From contig CALQSQ010000029.1 in assembly GCA_943333275.1 (NCBI GenBank), positions 1-55,926 of the forward strand: 55,926 nt of DNA, in the 5' to 3' direction. Shown piece after piece: positions 8,960 to 17,433 of the stretch (the stretch's first letter is position 1; every line of letters begins with the position of its first letter). The notes below the pieces were generated by a model that was not told the origin of the DNA, made no database searches, and saw only the letters and a list, made by a program, of their open reading frames with translations. The position numbers were made by a program, and so were the translations under genes. Source of the stretch: Akkermansia muciniphila. GTDB taxonomy: Bacteria > Verrucomicrobiota > Verrucomicrobiia > Verrucomicrobiales > V1-33.

Positions 8960-10029
8960 GATTGGCTGGGAGCGGGATCAATCCCGGGAAGCTTGGGATG
9001 GGTGGTGGGGCGGAAAATGGCGGACGCCCGCACATGCTCGGCAATGATTTCTTCGCATCGGTGCATTTCCCGCTGGCGGCGCTGGCGGCCTTCATCGGCG
9101 ATCTTTTCCAGAGCATCGATATCGAAGAGGTAAACGCTGTCGAGATCGTTCACGGCGGGATCGACATCGCGGGGCACGGCGATGTCGATGATGAAAAGCG
9201 GCCGGCCATTGCTGCGGCGTCGCAGGGGGGCGTGGAGGTCCTCGGGATGCACGATCGTGTGGGGCGCTGAGGTGCCGCTGATGAGAATGTCCACCGCGTG
9301 AACCTCCTTCTGCCAGTCATCGAAGGCCAGGGCGCGGCCCTTCATTTCCGCGGCGAATTCCACGGCGCGATCGTAATTGCGATTGGAAACGATGATGCTG
9401 CTGGCCCCGCGGCTTTGCAGACTCTGCGCGGTGCGGCGGCTGATCTCCCCGGCTCCAAGGAGCATGACCTGGCAGCCCGCAAGGTCCCCGAACAATTTCT
9501 CCGCCAATTCCACAGCCACGGCCCCGACGGAGGTGGAGCCGCGCTGGATTTCCGTGGTATTGCGCACGAGTTTTCCGACGCGGAAGGCTTCCTGGAAGAG
9601 TTTGTTCAGATTGCGACTGGTCGCCCCGTGTTCATGCGCCGCGCGGTAGGCGTCCTTGATCTGGCCGAAAATTTCCGTCTCCCCCAGCACCATCGAATCC
9701 AAACCGCTGGCCACCGCAAAAAGATGGCGCACGCCCTCGGGTCCGGCATGGTGGAAAAAGGTCTCCGCAGGGAAATCCTGTTCGATCCCAAAACGCCGGC
9801 GCAACCAGGATTCAGCCTGGGACCTCGCCTCCTGCGCCAGTTCCCGGGAATCAATGCCCAGATACATTTCCATGCGGTTGCACGTGGAAACGACCACCGC
9901 CTCGTTGATGCCCGGAAGATCCGTCAGCTCCCGTGCCACCGGACCCAATTCCTTCGGCGTAAAGGCCACCGTCTCGCGGATTTCGACGGGAGCGGTCTTG
10001 TGGCTGAGTCCTAGGCAGAGAAGGGGCAT
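8953..10029 (-). CDS. hemA: Glutamyl-tRNA reductase, short C-terminus
   Basis: HemA reduces glutamyl-tRNA to glutamate-1-semialdehyde, the first committed step of C5 tetrapyrrole synthesis. The N-terminal catalytic domain carries GLSHKTAPVEIRE and the nucleophile Cys50 in VVSTCNRMEMYL. A Rossmann domain follows with LLGAGEISRRTAQSL. The protein has only 358 residues against about 415-450 in well-studied enzymes. It ends soon after the start of the long spinal helix, so most of the C-terminal dimerisation domain is missing. The stop overlaps hemC, which argues against truncation by assembly error. It is 6 bases downstream of hemX. Confidence 0.95.
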   Translation of the reverse strand: MPLLCLGLSHKTAPVEIRETVAFTPKELGPVARELTDLPGINEAVVVSTCNRMEMYLGIDSRELAQEARSQAESWLRRRFGIEQDFPAETFFHHAGPEGVRHLFAVASGLDSMVLGETEIFGQIKDAYRAAHEHGATSRNLNKLFQEAFRVGKLVRNTTEIQRGSTSVGAVAVELAEKLFGDLAGCQVMLLGAGEISRRTAQSLQSRGASSIIVSNRNYDRAVEFAAEMKGRALAFDDWQKEVHAVDILISGTSAPHTIVHPEDLHAPLRRRSNGRPLFIIDIAVPRDVDPAVNDLDSVYLFDIDALEKIADEGRQRRQREMHRCEEIIAEHVRASAIFRPTTHPKLPGIDPAPSQSC

Positions 10030-10035
10030 GCGGAA

Positions 10036-10809
10036 TCAGTGGGCAAAAATCCACAGGGTGACGAGTGGGGCGACGAAGGCGAGCACGGAGGCGATGGCTC
10101 CCTTGCGGGCGGACATGCCGCGTGTGAAATCATAACAGACCATGCCGCCGTAAATGGCCCAGATCACATAGACCGGGGCGAGGCTGTGGCCGGGATTGGA
10201 GCGCTCCATGAGGAACGCCGCGATGATGCCCACGCTGAGCAGCACAAATCCAAACAGGATGAGGCGGCGCGTGGCCTGATGCAGGTAGTGGATGGGGGGC
10301 AGATTGAACGACAGGGTGTTCAACCGGCGTTTCTTCAACTGGTGATCCTGAATCAGAAACATCACCCCGGCCACACAGGCCAGGCCAAATGCCCCGTAAC
10401 TCAACAGCGAAACGGATTTGTGCAGTTCATTCCAAAAATGCACCGGCCCGATCACGGGAGGCGGGGGATCGGGCGCCAGGATGGCCATGAGTTGCAAGAG
10501 AAAGGTCAGAGGCGCGGTGAACAGACCCAGCAGGGACCAGCGATACGTGGCTCCGATCACGAAATAAAGCAGGACCAGACACCACGCCACGAACACCAGC
10601 AGTTCAAACGTATTTGTCACAGGGCACTGCTTCACCGCCCTGCCGCGCTCGGCGAGGAAGAGGCATTGCAAAATAAATCCCACGCCCATGACCGATAAAT
10701 TGATCCGCGGAGTGCGCGATTGATTGCCGCGCAGCGCCTGCAACGCGAAGACAAAGCCGCCAAAGAAACAGGCGGTGGCCAAATAAACGTAAATTCGATC
10801 AATGGGCAT
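10036..10809 (-). CDS. hemX: CcsA/HemX-type cytochrome c assembly membrane protein
   Basis: A 257-residue polytopic protein with about eight hydrophobic segments, matching the cytochrome c assembly (CcmF/CcmC/CcsA) superfamily. It lacks the tryptophan-rich WWD haem-handling motif; only VIWAIYGG occurs where that motif might be. This, together with its place directly before hemA, points to HemX rather than a true CcsA haem exporter. HemX proteins in Gram-positives influence HemA level. The gene starts 14 bases after pheS and ends 6 bases before hemA. Confidence 0.82.
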   Translation of the reverse strand: MPIDRIYVYLATACFFGGFVFALQALRGNQSRTPRINLSVMGVGFILQCLFLAERGRAVKQCPVTNTFELLVFVAWCLVLLYFVIGATYRWSLLGLFTAPLTFLLQLMAILAPDPPPPVIGPVHFWNELHKSVSLLSYGAFGLACVAGVMFLIQDHQLKKRRLNTLSFNLPPIHYLHQATRRLILFGFVLLSVGIIAAFLMERSNPGHSLAPVYVIWAIYGGMVCYDFTRGMSARKGAIASVLAFVAPLVTLWIFAH

Positions 10810-10823
10810 GGTGCGCCGTTGGT

Positions 10824-11840
10824 TCAGGCAAATTGCGCCAGGAAACGCGTGTCGTTTTCAATGAGATGGCGGATATCGCCGATCCCCCATTGGATCATGG
10901 CGAGACGTTCCAGGCCCATGCCGAACGCGAAGCCCATGACTTTGTCAGGGTGGTAAAGGTCATCGCCGCGTTTGTCGCAAATGGATTGAAAAACCGCGGG
11001 GTCGACCATGCCGCACCCGAGAATTTCCACCCAACGTGGTTCCTGACCCGCCACATGCAGGAGGACATCCACTTCATAGCTGGGTTCCGTGAAGGGAAAG
11101 AAATGCGGGCGGAAACGCACCTCGGTTTTGGGGCCAAGCAGTTGCTTGAAGAACATTTCCAACGTGCCCTTCAAATCGCCCAGGCTGACGCGCTCCGCGA
11201 CATAGAGGCCCTCCAGTTGGGTGAAGGCGCTGAGGTGTGTGGCGTCGATTTCATCGCGTCGAAACGCGCTGCCCGGCGCAATGATCCGGATGGGTGGTGG
11301 CTGGCTGGTCATGGTGCGGACCTGCACGCTGCTGGTGTGCGTGCGCAGGAGCAGACCGGAATCGAAATAAAAGGTGTCGCTCTCATTGCGCGCCGGGTGG
11401 TCACCAGGTGTGTTGAGGGCATCGAAACAATGCCACTCGGTTTCCACTTCCGGCCCGGTGGCCAGCGCGAATCCCATGCGGCGGAGAATGTGCACGGCCT
11501 TGTCCAGGACCTGAGTGAGCGGATGCAGTCCGCCGGAAGGCAGGGACCGTGAGGGGAGCGTGAGATCAATCTTGGCGGCCTCCGCAGCCTCGGCCGCCGA
11601 CTGCAAGGCGAGTTTCCGGGCTTCGAGGGCTTCGGTAATGCCCGTCCGGGCCTCGTTGAGTTTCGCCCCCACTGCGGCCTTTTGGTCCGGCGGCACATCG
11701 CGCATGCCTGAACTGAGAACGGTGACGGAGCCTTTCTTTCCAAGGTACTTTAAACGCACCTCCTCCACGCCCGCGTCATCAGTGAGCGAGGGGATTTCGG
11801 CCAGGGCGGCGGTCAGCAGGGCATCGAGTTGGGGGATCAT
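10824..11840 (-). CDS. pheS: Phenylalanine--tRNA ligase alpha subunit
   Basis: PheS charges tRNA-Phe together with PheT in the cytoplasm. The 338-residue protein has the N-terminal coiled-coil arm, motif 2 (GSAFRRDEIDATH) and motif 3 (GFAFGMGLERLAMI). I used the ATG at 11838-11840, which gives the usual length; a reading to 11951 adds unrelated residues. pheT is not adjacent: the next gene is hemX, 14 bases away. The link of a tRNA-ligase gene with glutamyl-tRNA reductase is an operon arrangement and not evidence of a shared pathway. Confidence 0.95.
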   Translation of the reverse strand: MIPQLDALLTAALAEIPSLTDDAGVEEVRLKYLGKKGSVTVLSSGMRDVPPDQKAAVGAKLNEARTGITEALEARKLALQSAAEAAEAAKIDLTLPSRSLPSGGLHPLTQVLDKAVHILRRMGFALATGPEVETEWHCFDALNTPGDHPARNESDTFYFDSGLLLRTHTSSVQVRTMTSQPPPIRIIAPGSAFRRDEIDATHLSAFTQLEGLYVAERVSLGDLKGTLEMFFKQLLGPKTEVRFRPHFFPFTEPSYEVDVLLHVAGQEPRWVEILGCGMVDPAVFQSICDKRGDDLYHPDKVMGFAFGMGLERLAMIQWGIGDIRHLIENDTRFLAQFA

Positions 11841-12056
11841 GGGCCGGAAAGGTGGAAGCGGGATTGCCTTTTCACAATGGGAAAATGGCGGTGTCTGCCC
11901 CGTGCTGGCGGAGGAGGAAAGACGCCTGCTTTTGAGCGGGTGGTTGGCCACGTTCAGTTATCTGGACATGGTGATGGCGGTGGCGCAGGCGGTGGTCAAA
12001 CTACGCGGGATGGCCGAGACCGTTGGGTGAGGCGGTGCGTCTCGCCAGGCCTTTCC
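11841..12056. other. Intergenic stretch with one doubtful 63-codon plus-strand frame
   Basis: Between the pheS start and the Minf_1886 stop I see no RNA gene or clear promoter. A plus-strand frame at 11839-12030 starts with an ATG that shares bases with the pheS start codon. It would encode 63 residues with a hydrophobic helix-like middle (SGWLATFSYLDMVMAVAQ). There is no ribosome binding site and no family match that I know, so I do not call it a gene. Confidence 0.3.
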
Positions 12057-12467
12057 TTAAGACGATGCCGACATCGGTGTGAATCCGCCCGGCAGGAACG
12101 GCGCCACGAAGGCCGTGTGGAAATCGTAGACGTTTTCAAAGTCCTCAATGCGGTCGTCCTCGCTCTTGGAGAAAATCCCCTCCTCAATCAGATGGAAGAC
12201 AATTTCGCCCACATCCTTGGTGCAGGTGATCCCCCAGTTCGCCAAAAGCGTCGGAACCATGGGGCCATATTGCTTCAACAGATACGTGCGGAATCCCTTC
12301 AACAAATCCGGCCCGCGCAGGTGGGTGGCCTCCGCCTGATGCTCCTGAGAATGCTCCGCCATCGTGGCATGCAGCGCGTCCCTCACTAGGGCATACGCTT
12401 CCGGTGCGAAACGAGTTTCGCGCTGCAGGAGGTTGGCGATGGCCAGATCGAAGTCCACTTTGGGCAT
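12057..12467 (-). CDS. Minf_1886 family conserved protein
   Basis: A 136-residue protein matching the Minf_1886 family, which is widespread in Verrucomicrobia and some Planctomycetes and has no known function. Recognisable parts are the opening MPKVDFDLAIANLLQRE, the FAPEAYALVRDAL helix, the GFRTYLLKQYGP segment and the GEIVFHLIEEGIFSKSEDD segment. It is predicted cytoplasmic and mainly helical. The start at 12467 is chosen over 12575, because the extra N-terminus is a run of prolines read from a low-complexity region. A possible tiny membrane protein lies 16 bases upstream. Confidence 0.8.
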   Translation of the reverse strand: MPKVDFDLAIANLLQRETRFAPEAYALVRDALHATMAEHSQEHQAEATHLRGPDLLKGFRTYLLKQYGPMVPTLLANWGITCTKDVGEIVFHLIEEGIFSKSEDDRIEDFENVYDFHTAFVAPFLPGGFTPMSASS

Positions 12468-12483
12468 GGGGGAAAGGCGGGGA

Positions 12484-12630
12484 TTACTTGTTGGGTGAGG
12501 GGGGAGGGGAAGTGGCGGCGGCGGTGGGGGGAGGGAGGGTGAGGGGGGATTTGCGGAACTCACGAATGATCCCACCTACCACGAAAATGGCAAGAATCGC
12601 AATCAGCAGTTTCCATTCCTGGTGAGTCAT
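12484..12630 (-). CDS. Possible 48-residue single-pass membrane protein
   Basis: A short frame on the same strand as the Minf_1886 gene and 16 bases before it. It begins MTHQEWKLLIAILAIFVVGG: a short polar start, one hydrophobic helix at residues 8-20, a basic IREFRK stop-transfer, then a proline- and serine-rich tail. This layout is typical of real small membrane proteins, but the low-complexity tail comes from G-rich DNA and the frame could be chance. No Shine-Dalgarno is present. Confidence 0.5.
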   Translation of the reverse strand: MTHQEWKLLIAILAIFVVGGIIREFRKSPLTLPPPTAAATSPPPSPNK

Positions 12631-12697
12631 ACGCTTGTCAGCGGGATGGGGAAATGTCTTTTCCTCCCGCTGGTTTATGCCGTAAGCTGGACTCACC

Positions 12698-13381
12698 ATG
12701 TTTGTCAAATCCCTCTCTCTTTGCTGCGCCCTCCTCACCGTCGCCCCCGCCGCCCCTGCTCCCGATGCGGAAGCCCCGCTTCCCAAGGCCACCGAACAGG
12801 AAGCCGCTGCGAACATCAGCGAAAAAAGCCTGTTGGGCATCTATCTCCAGGTCAACACCGGCACCCTGCTGGAATTCCAAACAGGGGGCAAACTCAATGG
12901 CTGGCCCGCCGGCGGATCCTGGAAAATCACCGGACCCCACCGCGTCGAACTCACCCAGATGATTTCCGGAAAGGAGGAACGCCTGCCCATCGAAGTCTTT
13001 TCCCAAAAGGAAGGCCTCATCATCATTCGTGATGTGAACGGCGAAAAAGAAACCGTCCCTCTGCATCGACTCGCCGCCGCCCCGCTCGATGCCAAGGCCT
13101 GGCAGGGCGAATGCATGATCCACGTCCTCGTCTCCGGTCCCAAGATCGCCACCAAACGCAAGGCCGAATTCAAGGACGACGGCTACGTCCGCACGCCTGA
13201 AGGCGGCTACTGGCTGCGCCTGCTCAACGATGCCGATGGCAAAAAAGTCCTCGGTTTCACCTCCAATCTCGAAGACAAAACCATGCCCGTCTCCCTCTAC
13301 AAAACCGGAGCCATCCTCGTCGTCTTCGATCAGTTGGAAAAGCCCACGCTGCTTTCGATCATTCAGTTGGGGAAGGATTGA
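12698..13381 (+). CDS. Secreted protein of unknown function
   Basis: A 227-residue protein with an N-terminal Sec signal peptide (about residues 1-20, MFVKSLSLCCALLTVAPAAP). The mature part has a glycine/tryptophan-rich beta-strand region near residues 45-90 (LLEFQTGGKLNGWPAGGSW) that resembles small lipocalin-like or META-like beta barrels, followed by a second similar half. I do not recognise a named family. It is divergent from the small membrane protein by 67 bases and convergent with the GloVer gene, 13 bases apart. Confidence 0.72.
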   Translation: MFVKSLSLCCALLTVAPAAPAPDAEAPLPKATEQEAAANISEKSLLGIYLQVNTGTLLEFQTGGKLNGWPAGGSWKITGPHRVELTQMISGKEERLPIEVFSQKEGLIIIRDVNGEKETVPLHRLAAAPLDAKAWQGECMIHVLVSGPKIATKRKAEFKDDGYVRTPEGGYWLRLLNDADGKKVLGFTSNLEDKTMPVSLYKTGAILVVFDQLEKPTLLSIIQLGKD

Positions 13382-13394
13382 GGCTTTCTGGGAC

Positions 13395-14672
13395 TCATTT
13401 CGTGGGTTTGGAAAAATCCACCAGCGTAGTGAATTTGCCCGTTTTGATGTCTATCTTAAAAACTGTGCCGAATTCAGACAGCGTGTCCCCAGTGGTGGCG
13501 CCAAGCATCGAGCCATGACCGTCGTTTACGAGGCCTGCGATCACCTGGTTGCCAGCCTTGCCGGTGAATTCCACCACTGTGATTAGCTTTCCAGTGGTGG
13601 CTTGGATTTTGAAGACAGTGCCGTGGTCGCCTGTTCCGCCATGATCCGTTGTACCCCAAAAATAGCCTCCGCCATCACTGACCAGACCAGCCCTTGGCTG
13701 GCGTCCCTTGTTTTCCTTTTCGTAGAAATCGAATTTCACAAGAGTGGTGAGCACTCCGGTTTTGGTGTTGATCTTGTAAACGGTTCCGCTGCTATCGATC
13801 CCTCCCCCGGACGTGGTGCCCCACAAGGACCCCTTGCCGTCGTTGACCAAATTACCGTTTGGGCTGCTGCCTTTGTTTGTGGCCCCAAATTCGGAAAATT
13901 CCAACACCTTCAAAAACTCTCCAGAGGCGGCATGGATCTTATAGATGGTGCCGTGGTTGCCTGTTCCTCCAAATAGCGTGGTTCCCCAGAAAAAGCCGTT
14001 GTCATCGCTAACCAAAGCCGTGTTGGGGTATTCAGGGAAAGGGGTGTCGCCGTTGTGAACACCGACGTTGTGCGAGAACTCCACTACTGTGGTGAGGACG
14101 CCTGTCTCGGCGTTGACCTTGAAAACGGTCCCTCCTCCGCGCGTTCCTCCGTGCGACGTGGAGCCCCAGAAGGAGCCATTGCCATCGCCAACCAATCGAG
14201 CACGGGGTTGACCTCCTTTAGGGGGGATTTGGTCTCCGGTGAATTTCACAACCGTGGTGCGCAGTCCGCTGGTTGCATTAACCTTGTATACAGTGCCAAC
14301 AAGGGGATCACCGTGCCATGTCGTCCCCCAAAGAAAACTGGCACCATCGCTGACTAATTCGGCCTCAGGAGTCCCGCCAGCGTTGAGGTCGTTGAAATTC
14401 CCGGTGAAGGACAAGACCGTGGCCCAATCGGTGCCATCAGCTTTGATCTTGTAGATTGTTCCCTGACCGTGTTCACCGCCATACTGTGAGGTCCCCCATT
14501 AGTAACCATCAGGTCCAAGCACTAGGGCAGTGCAGGGGTATATCGGGACTGGCTTAGCGTTGGCCGTGTGAAGGGGGGCTAGTAGCAGTGCGGGAAATAT
14601 CATGAAGCGCAATGCCGCAGACCAACCAGCGCATCCGGCAGGGTTTCCCGCATTGAAACGAAACTTTTCCAT
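13395..14672 (-). pseudogene. GloVer tandem-repeat secreted protein, interrupted by an in-frame TAA
   Basis: Seven repeats of about 50-60 residues with the core LVxDGxGxxWGTTxxGGxxxxGTVYKI match the 'choice-of-anchor tandem repeat GloVer' family, whose repeats probably form a beta-propeller. A signal peptide is encoded at 14672 downward. The first repeat reads LGPDGY-stop-WGTSQYGG: the TAA at 14499-14501 replaces the residue that is Phe, Leu or similar in the other repeats, and frame and repeat phasing continue unbroken on both sides. So one base change (for example TTA to TAA) explains it. Translation from an internal TTG at 14414 would give 339 residues without a signal peptide. The product is probably non-functional unless the stop is read through or is a sequencing error. 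Confidence 0.8.
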
Positions 14673-14713
14673 CCGCAGAGAATAAGGAATCAGCGGCATC
14701 TCCGCAACTGGTT

Positions 14714-15129
14714 CTAACCTTCCGGAACGATCTTCCATTTCCCCCAGAGGGCGGGTGTTAATTCGGCTTCACTGGGCACATCGGAGGTGATGGTGGCGAC
14801 CTCCATATTCCGCGAACGGAATAGCTGGCAGGCAGGATGCCCGCGCCACGTGGCCTGGGCATCCTGCCCATCAGCCAGGCATCTTTCCAAGTGATCATTC
14901 ACGGTCTGGGAATAGGCGCGTCGGATAGAGTCCCGCCATGCGGTTTGGAAAATCCCGACGATGAACACTTGCCTCAATCAGCACCGTCCGAGGCATGTAA
15001 ATTTTGAGTTGTTCCGGCGCAACAATGACCCAGCGACAGTCCATTCTGATGAGAGTTTTGACGCCCGGGAGGATCACGCTCCTGAGCTTGCCGGAGCGAT
15101 CCCTTGCGATCTGGAGCCTCCACCAGCGT
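14714..15129 (-). pseudogene. Probable small gene broken by a frameshift
   Basis: Two overlapping minus-strand frames join into one protein-like reading. The upstream frame contains ILPGVKTLIRMDCRWVIVAP and PRTVLIE. The downstream frame contains QTAWRDSIRRAYSQTVNDHL and later PSEAELTPALWGKWKIVPEG, and stops at 14714. Both halves have a codon pattern like real genes here, with G or C at third positions. A shift of one base near 14970-14985 joins them. I do not recognise the family. It lies directly after the repeat gene ending at 15130, so its true start may overlap that gene; the upper boundary given here is approximate. It sits next to the interrupted GloVer gene. Confidence 0.45.
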
Positions 15130-17421
15130 TCACTCTGGGGCAGAAGGATCTGCGTTGTTGGATTCGCTGGCGGATGGGTGCAGCAATTCGGCTTTGATCT
15201 CCTCCCGCAGGGTCGCCTTCTGCAAGGCCTGGGTGGCGGCGCCATGGTCGCGATTCAGCCAGTTGTAGAAAACAAATTGCAAGGCTTCTTCACGAGCCTT
15301 GGCCCCTTGGATCCTCGACGCCCATTCTGCCGCTTGGTCGGGGTGGTCTGAATATACCCTGTCCGTCATTTTCCTGGCCAACTGATCCTTTGGATTACCT
15401 GCTGGCAAGGTGGCGATCCACTCTCCGGCTTCCTCGACGTTTTGATTGATCCAGGTTTCGGCAAAGGTAACCGTTCCGAGATCCCGTGTCTTGCCCTCGG
15501 GCAGCTGATCCAGCCAGGCCAGACAGGCTGGGGAATTCTCACGCAACCAATCGTTGGCCAGCCCCGCGAGGTAACTGGTCTGCATTTCCCCTTCTGGCAT
15601 TCGATTGAACCATGCAGTGGCTGCCGCCGGATCGTTCATGGCTTGATAGCCTAAAGAGCTTACCGCTGTGATGGCGGCCCTACTGTCTTCTTCCTTTCCT
15701 GATTGCACCAGCGTGAGGAGGTGTGTTATTCCCGCATCGGGGTCGTCACGGATTTTCTGGGCGGCCACGCGGTATTGTACGAATTCCCGTGCCTCGCCGG
15801 TCAGTTCTGGAAGTAGTTTTTCCGGCCCCTCCGGGTCCTTGTTCATCCAGGCCTGGAGCACGTGCTCCAAGGTCTCGCTCTTGGGGTTGGCGGCTTGGAT
15901 GAGGAGCGCCTGCTGGTAGGCTGCGGGGCCGTCGGTCTCTGCAAGTTTTGGCAGCACAGAGGCGAATGCGCTTTCCTGCTGTTCGGCGGGAAGCTGGCGG
16001 GCCCATTGCAAAGCGGCCTGCGGGTCCGTTGCCGCTATTTCAGCCGCGTTTCGTGTGGCCCAGTTTCGCTTGGCTGAGGGGGAGAGTTCCGTCATCCAAG
16101 CCTCGGCGGCTTGGGGATCAGCGCGGCCGAGGTAACTGACGAGATCTACATTCTGCATGAGCTTGGCAGCTTCATCCTCGGTGATGCCCGCGAGGACCGA
16201 TTTGACGAGTTCGGGTCTGTCTTTGCCAGTGCTCAAAAGGGATTTCTGCAAAAATTCAAATCTGCCCATGCCTTCCGGGAGACGATCTGCGAGCCAGAGC
16301 AATTTGTCCGCTCCGCCGCTGGCAACTTGTGGTCCCAGATCGCTGAGTGCGGAACGTTGGTCCTCCGGAGGCAGGCTCATGGCCCAACTCAGCGCGTGGT
16401 CCAGGTTCTGACCAGAAAGCTTCTTGGCCATTTCCTTGAAGGCATTGGTTCGGTCGTAACCTGAAAATCCACTGATGAGTGCGGAGGCGCGTTCCGGATC
16501 GGTGAGGGCGAGAGCGCCCCAGATTGATTCGTTAGCGAGCGGGGTGCGTTCAGCCGCAGGTAATGTTTCCAGCCAAGTCATGGCGCTGGCTTGGTCTTTG
16601 CCAAACCAGGCATAGAAAGCGCTTCGCGTGGCCTCTTTCTGTTCTTGCTGGCTCGGCAGCTTGGCGGCGGCAGCCAGAGCACCCGCGGGATCGTGCTTGG
16701 CCCATGATTGGAAGCACCCATGAATTGCGTTTGAACGGTCATAGCCTGCAGGGAGGCTGGCCAGGGCCTCCATGGCCGCCGCAGGGTCGAGTTTCCCCCA
16801 ACTTTGGAAAATGGCATTAATTGCCCCGTCCCTCTTTGGTAGCGTCAGGTCCAAAGCTAAAGCGGATTTAGGATCTGACTTCGCCAGGCCTTCAACAATG
16901 GCCTGCCTTGCGTCTGCGCGTTCTGTTTCTGAAGTCAGGGCTGCTGCTGCGGCCAGCGCCCGTTTGGGATCGCGGTCGGCCAGAGCAGGCAACAGTTGCC
17001 AGATGGCCAACTTCTTCTCCGCTGCAGGCAAACCCATCATCCATGCCAACGCAGCGTTGGAATCCTCCTCCGACCAGCGGCGCAGCACTTCATGCTGGAC
17101 ATTATACCAGTAATGCCTTTCGCGTAACGCCCGGAGTTCGGCGGCCCATTGCGCCAACTGTTTGGCGTCCGCATCCTCCATGGCTCGCATGATGAGGTAA
17201 TCAGGATTTCCTCTGCCCGCCGCTGTTTCCGCCGTGTTCAACAGTTCCTCCATGGTGCCAGTAAATCGTTTGGCGTCAGGATCAGCTGGCAGTGGAACAG
17301 GGAGAGGGGTGGGGATGGGAGCAGCCACGGGTTGTTCCAACAGAGGGGCCGTAGGTTTCCCCACAAGAAATCCCAGGCCCAAGGCCACGGGAAGGAAAAT
17401 AAGTGCAGGGAACGGACGCAT
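15130..17421 (-). CDS. Membrane-anchored helical-repeat protein, second of a tandem pair
   Basis: A 763-residue protein with an uncleaved or cleaved N-terminal hydrophobic segment (residues 5-21) and a proline-rich linker. After it comes a long array of about 30-35-residue units with the pattern W-x-x-x-DP-x-x-A-x-x-W-x-x-x-LP. Such units should form a helix-turn-helix solenoid like TPR or Sel1 arrays. No enzyme motif is visible, so a binding or scaffold role outside the cytoplasmic membrane is inferred. It starts 12 bases after its upstream paralog on the same strand, so both are likely in one message. It is related to that paralog over its whole length. Confidence 0.72.
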   Translation of the reverse strand: MRPFPALIFLPVALGLGFLVGKPTAPLLEQPVAAPIPTPLPVPLPADPDAKRFTGTMEELLNTAETAAGRGNPDYLIMRAMEDADAKQLAQWAAELRALRERHYWYNVQHEVLRRWSEEDSNAALAWMMGLPAAEKKLAIWQLLPALADRDPKRALAAAAALTSETERADARQAIVEGLAKSDPKSALALDLTLPKRDGAINAIFQSWGKLDPAAAMEALASLPAGYDRSNAIHGCFQSWAKHDPAGALAAAAKLPSQQEQKEATRSAFYAWFGKDQASAMTWLETLPAAERTPLANESIWGALALTDPERASALISGFSGYDRTNAFKEMAKKLSGQNLDHALSWAMSLPPEDQRSALSDLGPQVASGGADKLLWLADRLPEGMGRFEFLQKSLLSTGKDRPELVKSVLAGITEDEAAKLMQNVDLVSYLGRADPQAAEAWMTELSPSAKRNWATRNAAEIAATDPQAALQWARQLPAEQQESAFASVLPKLAETDGPAAYQQALLIQAANPKSETLEHVLQAWMNKDPEGPEKLLPELTGEAREFVQYRVAAQKIRDDPDAGITHLLTLVQSGKEEDSRAAITAVSSLGYQAMNDPAAATAWFNRMPEGEMQTSYLAGLANDWLRENSPACLAWLDQLPEGKTRDLGTVTFAETWINQNVEEAGEWIATLPAGNPKDQLARKMTDRVYSDHPDQAAEWASRIQGAKAREEALQFVFYNWLNRDHGAATQALQKATLREEIKAELLHPSASESNNADPSAPE

Positions 17422-17433
17422 GCTGGTAAAGAG

